From DASYTH01 sp035712165 (GTDB lineage: Bacteria > Actinomycetota > Actinomycetes > Mycobacteriales > Pseudonocardiaceae): a stretch of 34,245 nucleotides of DNA. Positions 1-7,647 of the stretch are shown piece by piece. The position numbers were made by a program, and so were the translations under genes. Where the stretch lies: positions 1-34,245 of the forward strand of contig NZ_DASTBH010000433.1 of the NCBI RefSeq assembly GCF_035712165.1. The letters run 5' to 3'. The notes below the pieces were generated by a model, which saw only the letters and a list, made by a program, of their open reading frames with translations, was not told the origin of the DNA and did no database searches. The stretch's first letter is position 1; each line of letters begins with the position of its first letter.

Positions 1-539
1 CGGGCCGGCACCCGGATCTCGAAGCTGACCCGTGGCTGGTTGTGCTCGACGGCGTCCCGAACGGCGGTCGCGACGTCGAAGGTGATGAAGCCGGGGCAGC
101 GTTCGGCGGTGGTGATCTCGTCGAGCTTGCGCAGCGCACGCGGGGCGCTGACCCAACTCGGGGTCCGGCTGACCGGTCGGGTCTGCCAGATCTCGATGGC
201 GCGCTTGGTGCAGTCGCCCGCCGTGCTCTCCTGGATCGCGACGGTGCCGCCGATGATCCGCTTTCCGGTCAACGACGCCACATCGAAGGTCGCGTAGACC
301 CGGGACACGTGCGGCCGGCGGGTCGTGGCGTCGCGCCAGGCGCCGAGCGGCAGGTCCCGGTCCGCCACGTCGTAGGCGGTGAACGGATGGGCCAGGTCGG
401 TGTAGCCGAGCTGCACCGTTGGCGGGGCTTGGAGATGCGGCGCGGCGACGGCGCTGCCGGGGTTCAGCACGGCGAGACCGGCGGCCAGCAGCGCGGTGGC
501 CGACGCCACCGCGACGCGCTTGAAGAACATGGCGGTCAC
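1..539 (-). CDS. Secreted DNRLRE-type protein, C-terminus cut by window edge
   Basis: The visible N-terminal part has a classic export signal: basic start (FFKR), a hydrophobic Ala/Leu-rich core and an AVAAP cleavage region. The mature part reads like the beta-sandwich DNRLRE domains of actinomycete surface proteins: a SRVYATFDV strand, then two cysteines (GDCTKR and AERCPG), an IEIWQTRPV strand and FDVATAVRDAV. The GTG at 539 is preferred because a GGGGGG run lies 6 nt upstream; an in-frame ATG at 530 would be 15 nt from it. The gene is divergent from the DUF3592 gene. A TACCGT -10-like hexamer sits at 575-580 on this strand. Function is unknown; a structural or adhesive surface role is inferred from the fold only. 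Confidence 0.75.
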   Translation of the reverse strand, partial: MTAMFFKRVAVASATALLAAGLAVLNPGSAVAAPHLQAPPTVQLGYTDLAHPFTAYDVADRDLPLGAWRDATTRRPHVSRVYATFDVASLTGKRIIGGTVAIQESTAGDCTKRAIEIWQTRPVSRTPSWVSAPRALRKLDEITTAERCPGFITFDVATAVRDAVEHNQPRVSFEIRVPA

Positions 540-690
540 GAGAATCCCCCCAGTCGAGCCACGAAAAGCGCCTCACGGTAGCACCCGGGAAGCGCTCCGC
601 CGCAAGGTTTTGCGCTGCCCGGGTGGGTCAGGTGGCGGAACTTTCGTGCGGATCTTCGGGCGGCCCGGGTCGCTGGGGCGGCGCGGCGGT

Positions 691-702
691 TAGGTTCCCG
701 GC
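691..702 (+). promoter_or_regulatory. Leaderless-type -10 (TAGGTT) of the DUF3592 gene
   Basis: TAGGTT at 691-696 is followed by exactly 6 nt and then the ATG at 703, and no ribosome site is present. This is the spacing expected if transcription starts at the A of the start codon. Confidence 0.5.
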
Positions 703-1263
703 ATGCCGCGGTTCGCGCAGAAGATCGTGCTGGTGGTGCTGGCCGTCCAGGTGGCCTGGTCACTGCCGGTGGCGATCTGGATGGGATACCTGTGGCGCAC
801 CACCGACGAGGTGGACCGCAGCTACGCGTGCCGGGGCGGGGCGACCTGCTACAGCGGCCCCACCACCTACTTCATCCTGATGCTGGTGTTCGGCGCGGTG
901 GCGCTGGTGATGCTGATCGTGCTGGTGGTGCTGGCGACGCGGTGGCGCCGCCGGTCCCGGCGGCGCACGCTGTTGCAGGCGACCGGCCTGCAGGTGCCGG
1001 GCGTGCTGGTGCGGATCATCACCACCAACACCAGGATCAACGGGCGCCGGGTGTACGAGGCGACCTTCGAGTCCCGGACCGAGGGCGTACCGGTCCGGGT
1101 GGTCGACCGGACCACCACGATGCTGCGGCTCGGCACCCAGGTGACGATCGTCTACGACCCGGCCGACCCGAGCCGGGCCGCGTTGGCGCAGGACATCGAA
1201 ACCCTGGCCACGCCAAGCGTTTTCCTCGACCCGAACTACGTCGAGTGGCCCCGGCGGTCCTGA
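703..1263 (+). CDS. DUF3592 domain membrane protein
   Basis: A 186-residue protein with two membrane segments (about residues 6-27 and 55-78), separated by a short outer loop with two cysteines, then an Arg-rich stop-transfer stretch. The cytosolic tail has the DUF3592 pattern: a GVLVRIITTNTRINGRRVYEATF strand pair and the closing GTQVTIVYDPADPSRA. Members of this family are small membrane proteins of unknown function that often lie near secretion or stress genes. It appears monocistronic; the symporter gene converges on it with only 4 nt between the stops. There is no ribosome site, consistent with the leaderless promoter above. Confidence 0.8.
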   Translation: MPRFAQKIVLVVLAVQVAWSLPVAIWMGYLWRTTDEVDRSYACRGGATCYSGPTTYFILMLVFGAVALVMLIVLVVLATRWRRRSRRRTLLQATGLQVPGVLVRIITTNTRINGRRVYEATFESRTEGVPVRVVDRTTTMLRLGTQVTIVYDPADPSRAALAQDIETLATPSVFLDPNYVEWPRRS

Positions 1264-1267
1264 GTCC

Positions 1268-2902
1268 TCAGTGCACCCCCACCTCGCGGAGGTTCGGGCT
1301 GCCCTCGTCGGCGTGGTAGTCGGCGGCGGTGGTGGCGTCGCTACCCGACGGGGCCCGCATCCGGCGGGCGACGAGGGTGACCAGGACCGCCACCACCAGG
1401 TTCGCGGCGAGGGCGAGCACCCCGACGTAGATCTGCACGGTCGAGCCGGCGAACGGGTGCCAGCCGAACAGGTTGATCTTGCCGAGTTGCAGCGCCGAGG
1501 TGCCGAAGTGCTGCCGGGAGCCGTCCGCGCTGGGGATGATGTAGAGCAGGTACATGCCCCAGGCCATGCCGGCCGCCCAGCCGGCGATCAGCCCCCAGCG
1601 GTGCAACCACCTGGTGTACAACGCGATCGCCACCGCCGGCAGGGTCTGCAGGATGATCACCCCGCCGATCAGTTGCAGGTCGATGGCGAACTGCGGGTCG
1701 ATGAACAGGATGAACGCCAGCGCGCCGAACTTCACCACCAGTGACGCGAGCTTGGCCTGCTTGGCCTCGTGGGCGGGGGTGGCGTCGCGGTGCAGGTACT
1801 CCTTGTAGACGTTGCGGGTCCACAGGTTCGCCGCCGCGATGGACATGATCGCGGCCGGCACCAGCGCGCCGATCCCGATGGCGGCGAAGGCGATTCCGGC
1901 GAACCAGGACGGGAACTGGGTGTCGAACAACGCCGGCACGATCGTGCTGGTGTCGGCCTTGCCGGTGGCCTGGTTGCGCACCGGCGTGGTGCCCGCCGCG
2001 ATCGCCATGAAACCCAGCAGTGCCAACAGGCCGAGCATCAGCGAGTACGCCGGCAGCGCGGACATGTTGCGCTTGATCACGTTGCGGCCCCGGGAGGCGA
2101 GCACCCCGGTGACCGAGTGCGGGTAGAGGAACAGCGCCAGCGCGGAGCCGAGCGCCAGCGTGGCGTACTGCAGCTGGTTGTTGCTGTTCAACAGGATTCC
2201 GTCGCCGGGGGCCGGTGTGCCGCGGAACTTCTCGTCCGCCGCGCTGAAGATCGTGTCCCAGCCGCCGAGCTTGATCGGCAGGTAGATCACCGCGACCAGG
2301 ATCACGACATAGATCAGGACGTCCTTGACGAACGCGATCAGCGCCGGCGCCCGCAACCCGGACTGGTAGGTGTAGACGGCCAGGATCACGAACGCGATCA
2401 GCAGCGGCAGGTGGCCGAGGAACCCGGACTCGTTGAACCCCATCGTGCGCAGCACCGCCTCCAGGCCGACGAGTTGCAGCGCGATGTAGGGCATGGTGGC
2501 CACGATTCCGGTGATCGCCACCAGCAGGGCGAGCAGCGTCGAGCCGTGCCGGCCGCGCACGAAGTCGGCCGGCGTGACGTACCCGTGCACCCGGGAGACC
2601 GACCACAGCCGCAGCAGCGGCAGGAACACGAGGGGATAGACGATCACCGTGTAGGGCAGGGCGAAGAACCCGGTCGCGCCCGCGCTGAACATCAGCGCCG
2701 GGACCGCGACGAAGGTGTAGGCGGTGTAGAGGTCGCCGCCGATCAGGAACCAGGACACCCAGGAGCCGAACCGGCGCCCGCCGAGGCCCCACTCGTCCAG
2801 ATGGTCCAGGGTGTCTCCGCGCTGCCAGCGCGCCGCGACGAAGCCCATGACGGTCACCAGCGCGAACAACGCGGTGAAGATGGTCAGCTCGATCCAGTTC
2901 AC
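1268..2902 (-). CDS. Sodium:solute symporter (SSS family, monocarboxylate/acetate type)
   Basis: A 544-residue polytopic protein beginning NWIELTIFTALFALVTVMGFVAARW, with the family's GGRRFGSWVSWFLIGGDLYTAYTF region near the N-terminus and HGYVTPADFVRGRHGS after the fourth helix. About 13 membrane segments are visible, the usual SSS size and topology. The GTG start overlaps the stop of the upstream DUF3311 gene (GTGA, 4 nt), and a GAGGGGG site lies about 8 nt before it, so translation is probably coupled. The DUF3311-plus-SSS arrangement is typical of short-chain carboxylate permeases of the MctP/ActP kind. The exact substrate cannot be read from the sequence. Confidence 0.88.
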   Translation of the reverse strand: MNWIELTIFTALFALVTVMGFVAARWQRGDTLDHLDEWGLGGRRFGSWVSWFLIGGDLYTAYTFVAVPALMFSAGATGFFALPYTVIVYPLVFLPLLRLWSVSRVHGYVTPADFVRGRHGSTLLALLVAITGIVATMPYIALQLVGLEAVLRTMGFNESGFLGHLPLLIAFVILAVYTYQSGLRAPALIAFVKDVLIYVVILVAVIYLPIKLGGWDTIFSAADEKFRGTPAPGDGILLNSNNQLQYATLALGSALALFLYPHSVTGVLASRGRNVIKRNMSALPAYSLMLGLLALLGFMAIAAGTTPVRNQATGKADTSTIVPALFDTQFPSWFAGIAFAAIGIGALVPAAIMSIAAANLWTRNVYKEYLHRDATPAHEAKQAKLASLVVKFGALAFILFIDPQFAIDLQLIGGVIILQTLPAVAIALYTRWLHRWGLIAGWAAGMAWGMYLLYIIPSADGSRQHFGTSALQLGKINLFGWHPFAGSTVQIYVGVLALAANLVVAVLVTLVARRMRAPSGSDATTAADYHADEGSPNLREVGVH

Positions 2903-3183
2903 CGGGCCGCCCCCTCGTCGAGGTCGTCCACGTCGAGCCGGTCCGGGGTGTCCGGGCCGGCCGGCGCACGCCTGGTCTTGAGGTAGACCACCGTGGTGGC
3001 CGCGACTCCGACCGCGATGCCGGCGAACTGGAACCAGTAGAAGAACGGCATGCCGAACAGTTCCGGCCCCTGCTGGTTGAACAGCGGGGTCAGCAACCAC
3101 AGCAGCGGGACGAGCAGCAGCAGGTTCCAGGCGTTCCACCGCAGCCCCGCCCGGCCGCCGTCAGGTACCTGAGTAGAGGCCAT
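2899..3183 (-). CDS. DUF3311 small membrane protein, symporter partner
   Basis: A 94-residue protein with two hydrophobic helices (WNLLLLVPLLWLLTPLFN and PFFYWFQFAGIAVGVAATTVVYL) and an acidic tail. This is the DUF3311 pattern, a family that nearly always precedes an SSS-type carboxylate symporter and is thought to assist it, as YjcH does for ActP. It overlaps the symporter start by 4 nt. On this strand TACCGT (3195-3190) lies 6 nt before the ATG, so the operon is probably transcribed leaderless. Confidence 0.85.
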   Translation of the reverse strand: MASTQVPDGGRAGLRWNAWNLLLLVPLLWLLTPLFNQQGPELFGMPFFYWFQFAGIAVGVAATTVVYLKTRRAPAGPDTPDRLDVDDLDEGAAR

Positions 3184-3195
3184 GGAGCAACGGTA
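3184..3195 (-). promoter_or_regulatory. Leaderless-type -10 (TACCGT) of the DUF3311-symporter operon
   Basis: On the minus strand TACCGT (3195 down to 3190) is followed by 6 nt and the ATG at 3183. The nearest purine-rich stretch is too far upstream to serve as a ribosome site. Confidence 0.5.
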
Positions 3196-3237
3196 AGACG
3201 CCCTCCCGCACGTCGCTTGACGTCCACAGTGGGCATG

Positions 3238-3276
3238 CCGCGACGCCCGGACCGGGTCACGGTCCGGGCGTCGCGG
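3238..3276 (-). terminator. Perfect 16-bp hairpin, terminator of the DoxX gene
   Basis: Arms CCGCGACGCCCGGACC (3238-3253) and its exact complement (3261-3276) flank a 7-nt loop. It starts 10 nt past the DoxX stop. There is no U-tract, as is common for actinomycete terminators. Confidence 0.75.
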
Positions 3277-3285
3277 GTCGGTGGG

Positions 3286-3873
3286 TCAGATCAGCCAGGG
3301 GTTGCGGCGGACGATGTCCAACTTCGCCCAGCGCCGGCCGAGGCCCCAGTACTTGCCGGCGTAGAGCGCGGCGAGGGTGAGCAGGACCAGGGCGTAGATG
3401 ATGTGGTAGTCGATCAGGGGGTTGGTGGACCGGGTCAGCTCACCGGCCGCGGTGTGCTGCGCGAGCGGCCATTCGGCGGCCCACATGAGCAGCATCATCA
3501 GCGAGCCGCTGACCGCGGCGATGCGCAGTCCGACGCCGGCCAGCAGCGCGACCGAGATGCCGGCCAGACCCAGCATGAACAGCCAGTTCGCCCAGGCCGC
3601 GCCGGCCCAGCTGGTGAACATGCTCTGGAACGGGCCGACGTCGACGCCGCCCAGGAAGCCCTTGGTCGGCGAGCCGCCGTTGATCCAGGCGCCCTTGTCC
3701 GGCGTGGCGTAACCCAGGCCGAACAGCTTGTCCAGGAACGCCCAGCCGAACAGCGCACCCATGGCGATCCGGGTGACTGCGATCAGGTTGCCCGCCGTGG
3801 GGCTGATGGCGCCGGTCTCCGGGCTGTCCAACCGCGGAACCTGGGTGCTGGTGGGGTTTTCCTTGACGCTCAT
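3286..3873 (-). CDS. DoxX-family membrane protein (paralogue A)
   Basis: A 195-residue four-helix membrane protein of the DoxX/DoxD type. It starts MSVKENPTSTQ; a GAGGAG ribosome site lies 7 nt before the ATG. It shows LIAVTRIAMGALFGWAFLDKLFGLGY, then AWINGGSPTKGFLG, an outer segment, STNPLIDYHIIYALVLLTLAALYAG and GLGRRWAKLDIVRRNPWLI. DoxX-like proteins are linked to thiosulfate:quinone oxidation in archaea and to thiol or redox stress complexes in mycobacteria; the role here is not known. The gene at 31119-31784 is clearly its paralogue, with the same motifs and the same C-terminus. A strong hairpin follows it. Confidence 0.85.
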   Translation of the reverse strand: MSVKENPTSTQVPRLDSPETGAISPTAGNLIAVTRIAMGALFGWAFLDKLFGLGYATPDKGAWINGGSPTKGFLGGVDVGPFQSMFTSWAGAAWANWLFMLGLAGISVALLAGVGLRIAAVSGSLMMLLMWAAEWPLAQHTAAGELTRSTNPLIDYHIIYALVLLTLAALYAGKYWGLGRRWAKLDIVRRNPWLI

Positions 3874-4002
3874 CGGGTTCTCCTCTCGTCTGGTACAAGT
3901 GTCGATCCGGCGCGCCGGCCCACTCTGGAGTCGAAGGTCCCGGGCCGCAGAGGCCTTGGTCGTCAGTTGCCGGCCGTCCGGTGTGGACTGCCGGGCCGTA
4001 CC

Positions 4003-4014
4003 TACGATGGCCGG
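4003..4014 (+). promoter_or_regulatory. Leaderless-type -10 (TACGAT) of the YibE/F gene
   Basis: TACGAT at 4003-4008 is followed by GGCCGG and the ATG at 4015, a 6-nt gap with no ribosome site. Confidence 0.5.
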
Positions 4015-5286
4015 ATGCTCGACGACGACACCGCCCCGATTCCGCGCACCGAAGGCGGGCGTCGGCCTTCCGCGCTGGCCCAGGCGCCGCGGCCGGACCA
4101 CCGCCACGACCACCGGCCGCCGCCCCCGGCGTCGCGGCGGGTCCGCACCCTGGTCGGGGTGCTGCTGGCGCCGTTCGCCCTGGCCGCGGTCATCGGCATG
4201 GTGCTGCTGTTCGAGCCCACGTCGGGGCGGGCGGCCGGGGCCGCGACGCCGGTGCACGGCGAGGTCACCGCGGTGGTGGCCGGGTCGTGCACCACCGACG
4301 TGACGGTGGGCGCGCCGACCGGGGACAACTGCGTGACGGTCACCGTGCGGATGACCGACGGCCCGGCCGGCGGCCGGAGCGTGTCGATCGTGGTGCCGGT
4401 CGAGCCGAGCACCCCGCGGTTCGCGGCCGGTGACCAGGTGGTGCTCGCCTATGCCGGCGGCGACCCGCTGCAGGGGCAGTCCTACCAGGTGGTCGACTTC
4501 CAGCGGGGCGTGCCGCTGATCCTGCTGGCCGGGCTGTTCGCCGTGGCGGTGCTGGTGTTCGGTCGCTGGCAGGGGCTGAAGTCCCTGGTGGGCCTGGGGT
4601 TGAGCTTCGCGGTGCTGGTGCTGTTCGTGCTGCCGGCGATCATCGCCGGGCACAACCCGCTGCTCGTCGCCACCTGCGGCGCCGGGGTGATCATGTTCGC
4701 GGTGCTGTACCTCACCCACGGCCTGTCCGCCCGGACGTCCACCGCCGTGCTGGGCACCCTGGTGAGCCTGGCCCTGATCGGGGTGCTGGGCGCGTTGTTC
4801 TCGGTGGTCACCAGGCTCACCGGACTGGACGAGGACACCGGCACGCTGGTCGGGGCGCTGGGCCACGGCATCGACACCCGGGGTCTGCTGCTCGCCGGCC
4901 TGGTGATCGGCGCGCTGGGCGTGCTCGACGACGTCACCGTCACGCAGGCCAGCGCCATCTGGGAACTGCGCGCCGCGCGGCCGGCGGCGACCCGGCGGCA
5001 GCTTTACGCCGCCGGGGTGCGGATCGGCCGGGATCACGTCAGTTCCGCGGTGAACACGCTGGTGATGGCCTACGCCGGGGCGGCGCTGCCGGTGCTGCTG
5101 TACTCGTCGATCGCCGGCGTGGGCCTGGGCGGCATCCTGTCCTCGGAGTCGGTCGCGCAGGAGATCCTGCGGGCGCTGGTCGGCAGCATCGGCCTGGTTG
5201 CCGCGGTTCCGCTCACCACCGGGCTGGCCGCGCTCGTTGCCAGTCAGGAAGGCTCGCCGGCGGTAGCCGACCGGTCACGCTCCTAG
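4015..5286 (+). CDS. YibE/F-family membrane protein
   Basis: A 423-residue protein. A Pro/His-rich cytosolic N-terminus (about 40 residues) precedes a first helix (VGVLLAPFALAAVIGMVLLF) and an outer beta domain of about 90 residues. Then come seven or so helices with the YibE/F hallmarks GRWQGLKSLVGLGLSFAVL, DTRGLLLAGLVIGALGVLDDVTVTQASA and SSAVNTLVMAYAGAALPVLL. The DDVTVTQ segment is the most conserved part of the family. YibE/F proteins are uncharacterised multi-pass membrane proteins found widely in Firmicutes and Actinobacteria. The start is set by the leaderless promoter; the reading frame is open upstream but has no signal there. The stop codon lies inside the next gene's putative -10. 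Confidence 0.85.
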   Translation: MLDDDTAPIPRTEGGRRPSALAQAPRPDHRHDHRPPPPASRRVRTLVGVLLAPFALAAVIGMVLLFEPTSGRAAGAATPVHGEVTAVVAGSCTTDVTVGAPTGDNCVTVTVRMTDGPAGGRSVSIVVPVEPSTPRFAAGDQVVLAYAGGDPLQGQSYQVVDFQRGVPLILLAGLFAVAVLVFGRWQGLKSLVGLGLSFAVLVLFVLPAIIAGHNPLLVATCGAGVIMFAVLYLTHGLSARTSTAVLGTLVSLALIGVLGALFSVVTRLTGLDEDTGTLVGALGHGIDTRGLLLAGLVIGALGVLDDVTVTQASAIWELRAARPAATRRQLYAAGVRIGRDHVSSAVNTLVMAYAGAALPVLLYSSIAGVGLGGILSSESVAQEILRALVGSIGLVAAVPLTTGLAALVASQEGSPAVADRSRS

Positions 5287-5289
5287 AAT
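5284..5289 (+). promoter_or_regulatory. -10 hexamer TAGAAT, sharing the stop codon of the YibE/F gene
   Basis: TAGAAT is one base from TATAAT, and its first three bases are the TAG stop of the preceding gene. It would start a transcript about 35 nt before the kinase GTG. No convincing -35 is seen. Confidence 0.4.
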
Positions 5290-5330
5290 CGAACCGCGGG
5301 CGTCGACGCGGACGCGGCAACGGAGGCAGC

Positions 5331-6755
5331 GTGACCGGACAGGGCGAGTTGATCGCGGGTCGGTACCGGCTGGAGGCCCGGATCGGCCGCGGGGCGATGG
5401 GCGTGGTGTGGCGGGCCACCGACGAACGGCTCGACCGGGTGGTCGCGGTCAAGCAGTTGCTGGCGAACCTGGAGGAACTGGACCCGGACGCGCGGTCCGG
5501 GGTGCCGGGCGACCGGGAGGGCCGGGTGGCCGCCCGGCTGCGCCACCCGCACGCGGTGCTGGTGCACGACTCCGTCCAGCACGAGGGCCGGCACTATCTG
5601 GTGCTGGAGTATTTCCCGTCGCGCAGCCTGGCGGCGCTGGTGACCTCGGGCGGTCCGCTCGCGGCGCCGGAGGTGGCCCGGGTCGGCGCGCAGGTCGCCG
5701 CGGCCCTGGCCGCCGCGCATGCCGCCGGGATCGTGCACCGGGATGTCAAGCCCGCCAACGTTCTGGTCGGTCCGGACGGCACCGCCAAGATCGCCGACTT
5801 CGGCATCGCCCGCGCGCTCGGCGACGGCACGATGAGCAGCGGCGCGATTCTCGTTGGCACGCCGGCATATCTGGCGCCCGAGGTGGCCAGCGGCGAGCAC
5901 GCCGGCTTCTCCTCCGACGTCTTCGCCCTCGGCTCGACGTTGTATGCCGCCGTCGAGGGCGCGCCCCCGTTCGGTCTGGACGAGAACCCGATCGCCATGC
6001 TCCGCCGGGTCGCCGCCGGTGCGGTCCCGCCACCCCGCTGCGGCGGTCCGCTCGCCGAGGTCCTGCTCTGGATGCTGCAGCGCAACCCCGGCGAGCGCCC
6101 GATCATGACCGAGGTCCACGCGGCTCTGGTGGCGCTGGGGGACGGCCGTCCCACCGGCGCGCCGCGCTCGGCGCCGCCCGCCCCGCCCCGCCCGCGCGGC
6201 CCCCGGCTGCGCCGCCTCGCCGGCATCGCCGCCGTCGCCGCCGTCCTGATGGCGGCCGGGATGCTGATCGGCACCCTGATCCCGGCCCGGGTGGTGACCG
6301 TGGTGGCCGACCCGCCCGGCGCCCCCGCGCCCACGACCACCCGTCCGGTCCCCACCCCGGAACCCCTCGGCCCGGACCTGACCACCACCTCCGCGACCGT
6401 CACCAAGGCCCCCGCTCCCGCGCGCGATGACGCCGTCGCCGCCGGCTGCCTGGCCCGCTACACCGTCACCAACTCCTGGCCGGGCGGCTACCAGGCGGAG
6501 ATCACCGTGGCCAGCACGGCAGCGCCGATCACGGGCTGGACCGTGCACTTCGCGCTGCCCGCCGGCCACGCGATCACCAACCTCTGGAACGGCACCCCCA
6601 GCCAGAACGGCACCACGGTGACGGTCACCAACCTCGACTACAACGGTCGCCTGGCCGCCCACGCGACCACCACGTTCGGCCTCATCGCCACCGCCCCACC
6701 CGGCCCCAGCACGCTCACCACCACGATCCCGCTGACCACCTGCCGAACCCCCTGA
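5331..6755 (+). CDS. Transmembrane Ser/Thr protein kinase with extracellular CBM2 domain
   Basis: A 474-residue Hanks-type kinase. Gly loop IGRGAMGVV at 18-26, ATP-binding Lys41 (VAVK), HRDVKPAN with Asp138 and Asn143, DFG at 156-158, GTPAYLAPE at 176-184; the catalytic set is complete. A Pro/Arg-rich juxtamembrane stretch (270-295) leads to one helix (296-318), a Thr/Pro linker and an outer domain at 372-472. That domain matches carbohydrate-binding module family 2: first and last Cys (373 and 471), conserved Trp at 383, 403 and 419, and the NLDYNGRLAAHATTTFG end. PASTA repeats, the usual sensor of this kinase type, are absent. The inferred role is sensing a polysaccharide outside the cell. 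GTG start; a GGAGGC site lies a few nt upstream. Confidence 0.92.
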   Translation: MTGQGELIAGRYRLEARIGRGAMGVVWRATDERLDRVVAVKQLLANLEELDPDARSGVPGDREGRVAARLRHPHAVLVHDSVQHEGRHYLVLEYFPSRSLAALVTSGGPLAAPEVARVGAQVAAALAAAHAAGIVHRDVKPANVLVGPDGTAKIADFGIARALGDGTMSSGAILVGTPAYLAPEVASGEHAGFSSDVFALGSTLYAAVEGAPPFGLDENPIAMLRRVAAGAVPPPRCGGPLAEVLLWMLQRNPGERPIMTEVHAALVALGDGRPTGAPRSAPPAPPRPRGPRLRRLAGIAAVAAVLMAAGMLIGTLIPARVVTVVADPPGAPAPTTTRPVPTPEPLGPDLTTTSATVTKAPAPARDDAVAAGCLARYTVTNSWPGGYQAEITVASTAAPITGWTVHFALPAGHAITNLWNGTPSQNGTTVTVTNLDYNGRLAAHATTTFGLIATAPPGPSTLTTTIPLTTCRTP

Positions 6756-6761
6756 ACCGGG

Positions 6762-7532
6762 TCAGCTGGCCCGGCCGGCGGCGGGGTCGGCCCAGGTGGG
6801 CCAGGGGCGCAGGTCGTCGGGGACCAGGGCGGCCAGGGCGGTGAGGGTTTGGGCGGTGCTGGGGCGGCGGTCCGGATCGGGGTCGAGCAGGGCGGTGATC
6901 AGGGCGGTCAGCGGGGTGGCGGTCACCGGGGGCGTGCGGGCGGCGCGGAGGGTGGCGCCCAGGGCGTGCAGGTCGGCGGCGACGGGGTCGCGGCTGGGGT
7001 GGGGGGTGCCGATGCGGCGGGTGGTGCCGAAGTCGATCAGGACGGGGCGCATGTCGCGGAGCACCACGTTGCCGGGGCGGACGTCCAGGTGCGCCAGGCC
7101 GCGCTGGTGCAGGGCGTGCAGGCCGGTGAGGAGCTGAGCGCCGAGCAGGGCCACCTCGGCTTCCTCGAGCGGTCCGCCGGCGGCGATCTCCTCGGCGAGC
7201 GTAGGTCCGTCGATGTACTCGGTGGCGATGTAGGGGGTGGCCGCGTCGGTCGCGTCGGTGTACAGGCGGGGGAGCGCGGGGTGCGGGTTGCCGGCCAGCG
7301 CGGCCGCCTCCCGGGCCAGCGCGCGGCGGGCCCGCGGGTGGTCGACCTGGTGCGGGCGCGGCAGTTTGAGCACCGCCGGGCACCACAGCGGCACCGACCA
7401 CGCCAGCCAGGTCTCGGTGCCGGGTCCCAGACCCAGCCGCCGCCAGGCGAGGAACTCGCCGCGCAGCACGGTGCCCTGCAGACAGGACCACATCGGGGCG
7501 CCGTCGCGCTCGTCCAACCGCACGGTCAGCAT
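6762..7532 (-). CDS. Atypical Ser/Thr kinase-like protein
   Basis: A 256-residue soluble protein with a reduced kinase fold. Lys56 (PAVLKLPRP), Glu75, HLDVRPGN (Asp150, Asn155) and DFG (167-169) are present. The Gly-rich loop is not recognisable (RRLGLGPGTET), the usual Lys of the catalytic loop is Arg (DVRPGN), and the activation segment is short with no APE motif. It may be a weak kinase or a pseudokinase. The ATG at 7532 is chosen because AAGGA lies 7 nt upstream; a longer reading to 7595 has no such site. It converges on the CBM2 kinase, with 6 nt between the stops. Confidence 0.75.
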   Translation of the reverse strand: MLTVRLDERDGAPMWSCLQGTVLRGEFLAWRRLGLGPGTETWLAWSVPLWCPAVLKLPRPHQVDHPRARRALAREAAALAGNPHPALPRLYTDATDAATPYIATEYIDGPTLAEEIAAGGPLEEAEVALLGAQLLTGLHALHQRGLAHLDVRPGNVVLRDMRPVLIDFGTTRRIGTPHPSRDPVAADLHALGATLRAARTPPVTATPLTALITALLDPDPDRRPSTAQTLTALAALVPDDLRPWPTWADPAAGRAS

Positions 7533-7635
7533 GTCCGGGTCCTTTCGCACAGTCACCCCAGTCCACCGTTGACGCCACGCGGTACGGCCCACCATTGCAC
7601 CTTGGTACTAGCACCTCGGTCCTTGCGCCGGGAAA

Positions 7636-7647
7636 TACGCTCCGGAG
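7636..7647 (+). promoter_or_regulatory. Leaderless-type -10 (TACGCT) of the two-component operon
   Basis: TACGCT at 7636-7641, then CCGGAG, then the ATG at 7648. The CCGGAG itself is too close to the ATG to act as a ribosome site. Confidence 0.45.

Noticed and set aside
3217..4014. N-terminal extension of the YibE/F frame over the DoxX gene
   Set aside because: It is open only because of antisense GC bias; the ATG at 4015 has a leaderless promoter and the family begins there.
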